Origin: an uncultured Eubacteriales bacterium
Lineage (GTDB): Bacteria; Bacillota; Clostridia; Oscillospirales; CAG-272
DNA length: 64,000 nt
Assembly: GCA_910586545.1 (NCBI GenBank)
Contig: CAJUIQ010000002.1
Span: 48,694-112,693, forward strand
Reading direction: 5' to 3'
Each line of letters starts with the position of its first letter. The stretch's first letter is position 1. Shown piece after piece: positions 34,317 through 41,572 of the stretch. The notes below the pieces were generated by a model. The model ran no database searches. It saw only the letters and a program-made list of their open reading frames with translations, and was not told the DNA's origin. A program made the position numbers and the translations under genes.

Positions 34317-35036
34317 ATGGTAATTGATGCTGGCTGCCTTGATTACAAGGCTTTGAACGATACGCTTCGCAAGGCAGAGGAAAATTGCAAAATCGTGGGT
34401 TGCTGCGGACAGCGCTTTATCGCGGCGGGTATGTCTCAAAAAAATATTGCGATTCAGGGAATCCCCGGAAACGCCCTTGGCGCATACTTGAACGGGGCCT
34501 GCATTACCGTAAACGGAAGCGTGCAGGATGCTGTTGGAGACACAATGAACGCAGGCAAAATTATTGTGCACGGCAATATAGGAGACGCGGCAGGATATGC
34601 AATGCGGGGTGGCAGAATTTTTGTTAAAGGAAATGCCGGATACCGTGCCGGGATCCACATGAAAGCATACAACGAAAAAATGCCGGTTATGGTGATTGGC
34701 GGCACGGCCGGAAGTTTTCTTGGCGAATATCAGGCAGGCGGCGTAATCGTTGTTCTTGGACTTACAGCGCCGGATAAAAAAATTGTAGGGTATTTCCCCT
34801 GTACTGGAATGCATGGCGGAAAAATGTTTCTGCGTTCCGACTGCAGCGACGTTAAATTTCCAGATCAGGTTACGGCGCGTGCCGCCGGAGATGCAGATCT
34901 GGAAGAACTCAAAACATATATTACCGAATATTGCGATTTGTTCGGATATGATACGCAGGCCGTGCTGGACGCGCCCTTTACCGTAGTTACCCCTGACAGC
35001 AGGAACCCCTATAAACAGATGTATGTAGCCAATTAA
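34317..35036 (+). CDS. gltS3: Glutamate synthase GXGXG (gltB C-terminal) subunit
   Basis: A 239-residue right-handed beta-helix domain equal to the C-terminal third of GltB. Repeats such as GIPGNALGAYLNGACITVNGSVQDAVGDTMNAGKIIVHGNIGDAAGYAMRGG and GTAGSFLGEYQAGGVIVVLGL are typical. The domain is structural and links the other two activities. ATG at 34317 has GGAGG fourteen bases upstream, which is rather far; a GTG at 34302 is too close. It follows gltS2 by 96 bases. Confidence 0.88.
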   Translation: MVIDAGCLDYKALNDTLRKAEENCKIVGCCGQRFIAAGMSQKNIAIQGIPGNALGAYLNGACITVNGSVQDAVGDTMNAGKIIVHGNIGDAAGYAMRGGRIFVKGNAGYRAGIHMKAYNEKMPVMVIGGTAGSFLGEYQAGGVIVVLGLTAPDKKIVGYFPCTGMHGGKMFLRSDCSDVKFPDQVTARAAGDADLEELKTYITEYCDLFGYDTQAVLDAPFTVVTPDSRNPYKQMYVAN

Positions 35037-35059
35037 AAAAGCAGGAATGGAGATGCATT

Positions 35060-36271
35060 ATGAAATATTCAAAGGAAGAGGTTATGCAGTATGTCCGGGA
35101 AGAAGACGTAAAATTTATCCGTCTTGCGTTCTGCGACGTATTTGGCAAACAAAAAAATATATCCATTATGCCGCAGGAGCTGCCTCGCGCTTTTGAATAT
35201 GGAATTGCTTTCGACGCCTCGGCAATCGCAGGATTTGGAGGCGAGACACATTCTGATCTTTTGCTGCATCCGATTGCCGAAACGCTGATGCTGCTTCCGT
35301 GGAGGCCGGAACACGGCAAGGTGGTCCGTATGTTTTCAAGAATTTCCTATCCTGACGGTACGCCGTTTGAATGTGATACCCGCAGTCTGTTGGAAAGGGC
35401 CATGGCCGACGCCCAGAAGACGGGATATAGCTTTGCTTTTGGCGCCGAACAGGAATTCTATTTATTCAAGCTGAATGAAAACGGCATACCTACGCAGGAC
35501 CCCCATGACATGGCAGGATATATGGATATTGCTCCCGATGATCGAGGAGAAAATATACGCCGTGAGATTTGTCTCACATTGGAGCAAATGGGCATTCGAC
35601 CGGAAAGCTCCCATCATGAGGAAGGGTTCGGGCAGAACGAAATAGACTTTCGTTATTCCGACGCGCTGACAGCGGCTGACAACGCGCTGACCTTTCAAAC
35701 GGTTGTAAAAACAGCCGCTCACCGCAACGGACTTTTTGCAGATTTTTCTCCCAAACCCCTTGCAAACAATCCGGGCAACGGATTTCACATCAACATGTCT
35801 GTAAAGCCCTGCACAGGATCTGAAAACCTTTGTTATATGATTGCCGGGATTCTTGCAAAAGTGGAGGAGATGACCATATTTTTCAATCCCACGGAAGACT
35901 CCTATAAGCGGTTCGGTCAGAACAAAGCGCCCAAATATATATCCTGGTCCAGTGAAAACCGTTCTCAGCTTGTGAGAATTCCTGCCGCAATTGGAGAATA
36001 TCGCCGCGCGGAACTGCGCTCACCGGATCCCACGGCCAATCCATATCTTGCCTTTGCTCTGCTGATCTACGCAGGTCTTTTCGGAATTGAAAATAAACTT
36101 GATTTGCCTGCGGCGTCTAATGTGAATTTATATACGGCGGATGCGAAAACTCTGGAGCGTTTTAAACGACTGCCGCAGGATCTTTCCGCCGCACGCAAGG
36201 TTGCGGCAGCCAGTGCCTTCATCAAAGCGCATGTACCTGCCCAAATTTTAGATATCTATTGCGGCAGATAA
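35060..36271 (+). CDS. glnA: Short type I-like glutamine synthetase
   Basis: A 403-residue member of the glutamine synthetase type I family, about 40 residues shorter than usual GlnA. Marks: FCDVFGKQKNISIMP in the beta-grasp, FGAEQEFYLF and HHEEGFGQNEIDFRY (metal-binding Glu), NPGNGFHINMS (for the usual NGSGMHxHxS), and RRAELRSPDPTANPYLAFA. It begins with GGAG seven bases before ATG, 23 bases after gltS3. It may be a true synthetase or a regulated paralogue; the neighbouring ANTAR gene raises the chance of a sensory role. Type III synthetase is the other copy. Confidence 0.85.
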   Translation: MKYSKEEVMQYVREEDVKFIRLAFCDVFGKQKNISIMPQELPRAFEYGIAFDASAIAGFGGETHSDLLLHPIAETLMLLPWRPEHGKVVRMFSRISYPDGTPFECDTRSLLERAMADAQKTGYSFAFGAEQEFYLFKLNENGIPTQDPHDMAGYMDIAPDDRGENIRREICLTLEQMGIRPESSHHEEGFGQNEIDFRYSDALTAADNALTFQTVVKTAAHRNGLFADFSPKPLANNPGNGFHINMSVKPCTGSENLCYMIAGILAKVEEMTIFFNPTEDSYKRFGQNKAPKYISWSSENRSQLVRIPAAIGEYRRAELRSPDPTANPYLAFALLIYAGLFGIENKLDLPAASNVNLYTADAKTLERFKRLPQDLSAARKVAAASAFIKAHVPAQILDIYCGR

Positions 36272-36306
36272 AGTTTTATTTGGCAAGTGGAAAGGAGGGG
36301 AGCAAA

Positions 36307-36891
36307 ATGAGTCTTAAAGAACAAGGTTACAGCGTTTTGGTAGTTTCGGCGTCAGAAACTATGAACAGCGCCATATCCGCTTTGCTCCCCGAATCTAAAT
36401 ACAGCCCCATCCGTTTTGTATCAAGCGTGAGCGCCGCGAAGAGAGCGTTCGCTGAATATGCTTTCGATTTCGTAATTGTCAATGCTCCGCTGCCGGACGA
36501 TATGGGCGTTCGTTTCGCAATTGACGCATGCAGCGCAAAGGGAACGGTTGTTCTTCTGCTGGTACGTGCGGAACTGCATGACGAAATTTATGATAAGGTT
36601 GCGGAACACGGCGTTTTTACGCTCGCAAAGCCAACCGCAAAGCCGACCATTATTATCGCGCTTGGCTGGATGTCCAGCGCCCGTGAAAGGCTGAGAAAGT
36701 CTGAGAAAAAAACGCTTTCCATTGAAGAAAAGATGGAGGAAATTCGAATTGTCAACAAAGCAAAATGGCTTCTTATTCGGGAACTGAAAATGGATGAACC
36801 CCAGGCGCACCGCTATATTGAAAAGCAGGCGATGGATCGCTGTGTGACAAGGCGTGAGATTGCAGAAGATATTATTAAAATCTATCATTGA
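36307..36891 (+). CDS. ANTAR-domain antiterminator with degenerate receiver domain
   Basis: A 194-residue NasT/AmiR-like regulator. Residues about 8-120 have the receiver fold, but the acidic pocket is missing (VLVVSASETMN for the usual DD, and Asn59 in DFVIVNAPLP where the phosphorylated Asp sits). A coiled linker follows. Residues about 130-193 are an ANTAR domain: VNKAKWLLIRELKMDEPQAHRYIEKQAMDRCVTRREIAEDIIKIY, with the conserved A-K-W-L, AHR-I, A-M-D and EIA. ANTAR domains bind paired hexaloop RNA hairpins and prevent termination. Six such hairpins precede nitrogen genes in this window. The start is after AAAGGAGG. Phosphorylation is unlikely, so it may respond to a ligand or protein. Confidence 0.92.
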   Translation: MSLKEQGYSVLVVSASETMNSAISALLPESKYSPIRFVSSVSAAKRAFAEYAFDFVIVNAPLPDDMGVRFAIDACSAKGTVVLLLVRAELHDEIYDKVAEHGVFTLAKPTAKPTIIIALGWMSSARERLRKSEKKTLSIEEKMEEIRIVNKAKWLLIRELKMDEPQAHRYIEKQAMDRCVTRREIAEDIIKIYH

Positions 36892-36926
36892 AAAAATTAC
36901 ATCGGAAGAAAAACAGAGTCTTTCGC

Positions 36927-36955
36927 TTGACAAATATTTGCGGTGATGGTATAAT
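36927..36955 (+). promoter_or_regulatory. Promoter of the trpB T-box leader
   Basis: TTGACA (36927-36932), 17-base spacer, TATAAT (36950-36955): perfect consensus. Confidence 0.9.
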
Positions 36956-36974
36956 GTATAAAATTGAATATCAT

Positions 36975-37270
36975 AAACCGTTGATGCGGAGATAACGGCA
37001 ATGATGCCTTTACAGAGAGCCTGCGACGCTGAAAGTCAGGTAGGAAACAAGTTGTCAAATGGGCCGCTTAGGGTGCAGTCAAATGTGATTTCACAGAGTA
37101 TTCTGCAACGTGTTGGCATACGTCAGTTGCCGAGGATATACAGGTATCCTGCTAAGAGCACGGGGTTGTCTCGTGAATGCAAGGTGGCACCGCGGATCGT
37201 GGTACATGAAAAACAATGTATCGTATTCGTCCTTGACAAAGCGTATTTTGTCGAGGGCATTTTTATTTTT
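36975..37270 (+). promoter_or_regulatory. T-box leader, probably tryptophan-specific
   Basis: The T-box sequence AAGGTGGCACCGCGG lies at 37181-37195, with upstream Stem I marks (ACAGAGAGCC and GCTGAAAGTCAGGTAGG). The best candidate specifier is TGG at 37060-37062, in the 3' side of Stem I, for tRNA-Trp. GTCCTTGACAAA / TTTTGTCGAGGGC at about 37230-37258, followed by ATTTTTATTTTT, is the terminator. Uncharged tRNA-Trp would promote read-through into trpB. Confidence 0.9.
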
Positions 37271-37513
37271 AAGCTTCTTTGACAAAACATGCGTCAGAGG
37301 AGTTTTTTCTGTTTTTAACCAATTTCACACTCAAATTTAGCTTAGAAACGGTACCGTTTCTACCTACTTCTTTGGCATAGCGAAATTTTATGGATACTTG
37401 TCGAAATGGAGATTATTATGCTGGTACAATCCAAACGATGGCGGCGCTCACATAAAATCGCCCCATAAAAAACGAACAAAACCAACTATTTTACTATTTT
37501 GGAGGATGCAAAA

Positions 37514-38731
37514 ATGCAATTCAATCATATTGATTTTGATACCTACTTTAAAAACTATCCCGATGCAGACGGCTTTTTTGGCAAATACGGCGGATCCTAT
37601 ATCCCGCAGGAGCTCCAGACCGCCATGGATGAAATCACGGAAGCTTACTATACCATCTGCAAATCCAGCAAATTTGTAAGCGAACTGCGCCGGATCCGCA
37701 AGGAATTTCAGGGCAGACCCACGCCGGTTTCCTATTTGGAGAGACTGTCCGGCAAGCTTGGCAATGTACAACTTTACGTGAAACGTGAGGATTTGAACCA
37801 TACCGGCGCACACAAGCTGAACCACTGTATGGGAGAAGCCCTTCTCGCCAAGTATATGGGCAAGAAAAAGGTAATTGCCGAGACGGGCGCCGGGCAGCAC
37901 GGCGTCGCCCTTGCAACTGCCGCCGCCTACTTCGGACTTTCATGCGACATTTATATGGGTGCTGTGGATATTAAAAAGCAGGCCCCCAATGTAGCTAGAA
38001 TGAAAATTCTCGGCGCCAATGTAATTGAGGTGACCGACGGTCTGCAAACGCTGAAAGAAGCTGTAGACGCTGCGTTCATGGCATATTGTAAAGAATATAA
38101 AGACGCCATTTACTGCATTGGCTCCGTAGTAGGCCCCCATCCGTTCCCTATGATGGTGCGGGACTTCCAAAGTATTGTAGGAATAGAAGCAAGAGAACAG
38201 TTTATGGAAATGACCGGCGAGCTGCCGGATGCCGTTGTCGCCTGCGTAGGCGGCGGCTCCAATGCGATGGGCATTTTTTCCGGATTTCTCAATGATCCTG
38301 TAGATATTTACGGCGTTGAGCCTTTGGGAAGAGGCCCCGCCCTCGGGGATCATGCTGCAAGTCTTGCATACGGATCAGAAGGCGTTATGCATGGATTCAA
38401 CAGTATCATGCTTAAAGATGCAAACGGCGGCCCTGCTCCGGTTTATTCTGTAGCCAGTGGTCTGGATTATCCTTCATCCGGCCCTGAGCACGCATTTCTG
38501 CACGACCTGGGCAGAGTGAAGTATGACGTTATATCTGACGACGAAACCATTGACGCATTCTTCGAGCTTTCCAGAATGGAAGGCATTATCCCAGCTATTG
38601 AAAGTTCCCACGCCGTCGCCTACGGAATAAAACTGGCGAAGCAGATGAACAAAGGCTCCATTCTGATTAATCTCTCCGGAAGAGGAGATAAGGATATGGA
38701 TTATATTATTGAAAAATATGGCATCAGATAA
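37514..38731 (+). CDS. trpB: Tryptophan synthase beta chain, stand-alone
   Basis: A 405-residue PLP enzyme that joins indole and serine to give tryptophan. KREDLNHTGAHKLNHCMGEALLAKYMGKKKVIAETGAGQHGVA contains the PLP lysine; CVGGGSNAMGIFSGF is the phosphate-binding loop. The start is MQFNHIDF with GGAGG upstream. No trpA or other trp gene is adjacent, and it has its own Trp T-box and a terminator behind it. It may therefore salvage indole, or trpA may lie elsewhere. Confidence 0.95.
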   Translation: MQFNHIDFDTYFKNYPDADGFFGKYGGSYIPQELQTAMDEITEAYYTICKSSKFVSELRRIRKEFQGRPTPVSYLERLSGKLGNVQLYVKREDLNHTGAHKLNHCMGEALLAKYMGKKKVIAETGAGQHGVALATAAAYFGLSCDIYMGAVDIKKQAPNVARMKILGANVIEVTDGLQTLKEAVDAAFMAYCKEYKDAIYCIGSVVGPHPFPMMVRDFQSIVGIEAREQFMEMTGELPDAVVACVGGGSNAMGIFSGFLNDPVDIYGVEPLGRGPALGDHAASLAYGSEGVMHGFNSIMLKDANGGPAPVYSVASGLDYPSSGPEHAFLHDLGRVKYDVISDDETIDAFFELSRMEGIIPAIESSHAVAYGIKLAKQMNKGSILINLSGRGDKDMDYIIEKYGIR

Positions 38732-38756
38732 CCTGTGATATACGGTACAAAGCATT

Positions 38757-38790
38757 GGCGGAGGTCCCATAAGGGCGCTCCGCCTTTTTT
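38757..38790 (+). terminator. Terminator after trpB
   Basis: GGCGGAG (38757-38763) / CTCCGCC (38778-38784) followed by six T. Confidence 0.85.
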
Positions 38791-38832
38791 CTTTTATACT
38801 GTAAATAAACCGTTAAGGAATCGACACAATCC

Positions 38833-38860
38833 TTGACAAGCATACAAATTGAGGTAAAAT
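38833..38860 (+). promoter_or_regulatory. Promoter of the MATE transporter gene
   Basis: TTGACA (38833-38838), 16-base spacer, TAAAAT (38855-38860). Confidence 0.7.
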
Positions 38861-38897
38861 ATTTAATGGAAATATATTATATCAGGAGAGATATCAC

Positions 38898-40292
38898 ATG
38901 AAAGCCGACAAAAATTTCTTGGCGACGGAGCCTGTTGGCAAACTTTTGCTAAAGCTTGCTTTACCTACGGTGACCGCCCAACTTATCAATATGCTTTACA
39001 ATATCGTGGACCGGATTTATATCGGACATATTGCCGACGTTGGGGCCCTGGCGCTGACCGGCGTGGGCGTTTGTATGCCGCTGATTATGATTGTAACAGC
39101 GTTCTCCGCTTTTGCCGGATACGGCGGCGCTCCTCGCGCTTCTATTTTTATGGGGAAGAAGGATCCCGACTCTGCGGAAAAGACACTGGGAAACTGCTTT
39201 ATTGTACAAATCCTGATTTCTCTGCTGCTGACAGGCGCTCTGCTCATTTGGAATCGGGATCTGCTGTCTGCCTTTGGCGCAAGCGAGAATACAATTCGAT
39301 ATAGTGTGGAGTATATGCAAATCTACTCCCTTGGCACCATTTTTGTGCAGCTGACGCTGGGAATGAACGCTTTTATTACCGCACAGGGATTTGCCAAAAC
39401 AGGCATGCTGTCCGTACTGATCGGTGCGGTGGTAAATATTGTATTGGATCCGATTCTGATTTTCGGGCTAAATATGGGCGTACAGGGAGCAGCCTTGGCC
39501 ACTGTTCTTTCTCAAGCAGTATCCTGCATATGGGTGTTGGCGTTTTTGTTTGGAAAAAAGACCAACCTGCGCATCAAAAAAGAACATTTCCGTTTGCAGG
39601 CCAAAATAATTCTGCCCGCTTTTGCGCTTGGTTCATCTGTCTTTGTTATGCAGGCAAGCGAAAGTGTTATTTCCGTTTGCTTCAATTCTTCCCTCCTTCG
39701 CTACGGTGGGGATATTGCGGTGGGCGCTATGACCATTCTCACCAGCGTAATGCAGTTTGCCATGTTGCCCCTGCAGGGACTGGGACAGGGTGCGCAACCC
39801 ATTATTAGCTACAACTACGGCGCGGGTAATGGGGAACGGGTAAAGTCGGCGTTTTGGCTGCTGCTGCGCGCAGATATGTGTTACGCCACGCTTTTATGGT
39901 TGCTTGTCATGCTTTTCCCAGGGGGCTTTGCCGCCATGTTCACCTCTGACATCCAGCTAATCGCCTTCACAAAGACGGCCTTGCGGATTTACATAGCATG
40001 CCTGCTACTGTTTGGTATCCAAATGTCTTGCCAAATGACCTTCACCTCTATTGGATATGCCAAAGCGTCCATTATTGTAGCCGTGATGCGAAAATTCGTT
40101 CTGCTGATCCCACTGATCTACATCTTGCCTCACATTCTGCCTATAGATAAAACCTGGGCAGTATATGCGGCGGAACCTGTCGCCGATTTTTTGGCAGTGG
40201 CGTTTACTACCGTCCTCTTTACGTTCCAATTCAAAAAGGCCCTGCGGCAGCTTGACGATAAAAAAGCGCCGCAGGAAATACAATCTCAATAA
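38898..40292 (+). CDS. MATE family efflux transporter
   Basis: A 464-residue protein with twelve hydrophobic segments, MATE/DinF-like. The N-terminal KLALPTVTAQLINMLYNIVDRIYIGHIADVGALALTGVG and the middle LPLQGLGQGAQPIISYNYGAG are MATE signatures. It would export cationic drugs or metabolites in exchange for Na+ or H+. The downstream alarmone synthetase starts 19 bases on, so the two probably share a transcript. Substrate unknown. Confidence 0.9.
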   Translation: MKADKNFLATEPVGKLLLKLALPTVTAQLINMLYNIVDRIYIGHIADVGALALTGVGVCMPLIMIVTAFSAFAGYGGAPRASIFMGKKDPDSAEKTLGNCFIVQILISLLLTGALLIWNRDLLSAFGASENTIRYSVEYMQIYSLGTIFVQLTLGMNAFITAQGFAKTGMLSVLIGAVVNIVLDPILIFGLNMGVQGAALATVLSQAVSCIWVLAFLFGKKTNLRIKKEHFRLQAKIILPAFALGSSVFVMQASESVISVCFNSSLLRYGGDIAVGAMTILTSVMQFAMLPLQGLGQGAQPIISYNYGAGNGERVKSAFWLLLRADMCYATLLWLLVMLFPGGFAAMFTSDIQLIAFTKTALRIYIACLLLFGIQMSCQMTFTSIGYAKASIIVAVMRKFVLLIPLIYILPHILPIDKTWAVYAAEPVADFLAVAFTTVLFTFQFKKALRQLDDKKAPQEIQSQ

Positions 40293-40311
40293 GAATGCGC
40301 AGGAAAAAGAA

Positions 40312-41022
40312 ATGGCAACAATATATGATAATCGTGTGACCCGACAGCGGGAAACGCTGAAGGATTTTTTCGGCGGCGATGAAAAAGAAGAAATCCCGGA
40401 CGAATTGCTGGACAGACTGTTCCAGTTTGAAGCCCTGATGACAAAATATCGCTGCGCCATTCGAGAAATTACTACCAAGCTGGAAATTCTCAACGACGAA
40501 TTGTCTGCTTCTACGAAACAAAATCCTATTGAAACCATACAATCCCGCATCAAACGGCCCTATAGTATTGCAGAAAAGCTGAAACGCCAAAAGCAACCGG
40601 TAACGGTAGAATCAATCGCCCGCCATTTAAATGATGTGGCAGGCATCCGGGTAATCTGTCCTTTTATAAAAGACATTTATGCTGTAGAAAAAATGTTGAT
40701 TCAACAGGACGATGTGCATTTGATTGCGCGAAAGGACTACATTCGCAGCCCCAAGGAAAGCGGATATCGCAGCCTTCATTTGGTAGTAGAAATTCCTGTT
40801 TTCTTTTCCATGAAAAAAGAAAACATTCGGGTGGAAATACAGATTCGAACAGTGGCCATGAATTTTTGGGCAAGTCTGGAGCACCAGATTCGGTATAAAA
40901 ACGAGTCGCAAGGCGTGCAGGATATTGTAAAGGAACTAAGGGAATGCGCGGACACTATCGCCAAAACAGACGAAAAAATGCAGGAACTGAAGCTGCGTAT
41001 AGAAAATCATGAAGAAAAATAA
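40312..41022 (+). CDS. relQ: Small alarmone synthetase (RelQ-like GTP pyrophosphokinase)
   Basis: A 236-residue single-domain RelA/SpoT synthetase without the hydrolase or TGS domains. Marks: DVAGIRVICPFIKDIYAVE, ARKDYIRSPKESGYRSLHLVVEIP, and VEIQIRTVAMNFWASLEHQIRYK; a coiled C-terminal helix ends it. It makes (p)ppGpp from ATP and GTP or GDP. Start ATG at 40312, with AGGA upstream. Confidence 0.92.
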   Translation: MATIYDNRVTRQRETLKDFFGGDEKEEIPDELLDRLFQFEALMTKYRCAIREITTKLEILNDELSASTKQNPIETIQSRIKRPYSIAEKLKRQKQPVTVESIARHLNDVAGIRVICPFIKDIYAVEKMLIQQDDVHLIARKDYIRSPKESGYRSLHLVVEIPVFFSMKKENIRVEIQIRTVAMNFWASLEHQIRYKNESQGVQDIVKELRECADTIAKTDEKMQELKLRIENHEEK

Positions 41023-41024
41023 GT

Positions 41025-41075
41025 GCCAGGTAATATAAAAAGAAGGCCTACGGCCTTCTTTTTATATTACCTGGC
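41025..41075. terminator. Very long bidirectional terminator hairpin between relQ and aroK
   Basis: A 24-pair perfect stem: the arm begins GCCAGGTAATATAAAAAG and ends AAGGCC, with loop TAC. It contains A and T runs that give a T tail on either strand. The right arm overlaps the last codons and stop of aroK, so the coding sequence is constrained to pair. Confidence 0.85.
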
Positions 41076-41571
41076 GAACAATCTCCTCCACAGTTTCTTC
41101 CAAAGAAACCGCTGCGGATACGGTGATGTCCGCGTATCGTTCATACAGAGGAGCACGACGGGCGTATACATCCCCGAGATTTTCTCCGGGACCCATAGCG
41201 ATTCCACGCGTTTTAATGTTGGATATCCGCTGCTGAATCTGAGAAAGGGGAAGCTGTAAATATACAATCTGTCCCATTTCACCCAGTCTTGCCATGGCGG
41301 CCTCTCCCAGTACTACGCTGCCGCCAGTAGCGATCACCATTTTGTCCGCGTCTTCTAAAGCTGCTACCGTCTCGTTTTCCAACTGCAAAAACGCATCCAT
41401 ACCGTCGTCTCGGATTATCTCATATAATTTTTTCCCCGCTCGCTGCTGCAGCAGTAAATCTGTATCTAAAAAACTATATCCCAAAGTTTTGGCCAGCAAA
41501 ACGCCAGCCGTACTCTTACCGCAGCCGGGCATTCCAATCAAAATAACATTTTTTATGCTATTCACCGCCAT
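41062..41571 (-). CDS. aroK: Shikimate kinase
   Basis: A 169-residue P-loop kinase that phosphorylates shikimate in chorismate synthesis. ILIGMPGCGKSTAGVLLAKTLGYSFLDTDLLLQQRAG holds the Walker A and the DTD shikimate-binding motif; ATGGSVVL is the second substrate motif (usually TGGG). The start is MAVNSIKN, after GGAGG, one base from the stop of the upstream gene. No other aro gene is adjacent. Confidence 0.92.
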   Translation of the reverse strand: MAVNSIKNVILIGMPGCGKSTAGVLLAKTLGYSFLDTDLLLQQRAGKKLYEIIRDDGMDAFLQLENETVAALEDADKMVIATGGSVVLGEAAMARLGEMGQIVYLQLPLSQIQQRISNIKTRGIAMGPGENLGDVYARRAPLYERYADITVSAAVSLEETVEEIVRQVI

Positions 41572-41572
41572 A

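Noticed and set aside
37181..37195. T-box specific for another amino acid
   Set aside because: Other codons in the Stem I region are possible, but TGG is in the expected place and fits trpB.
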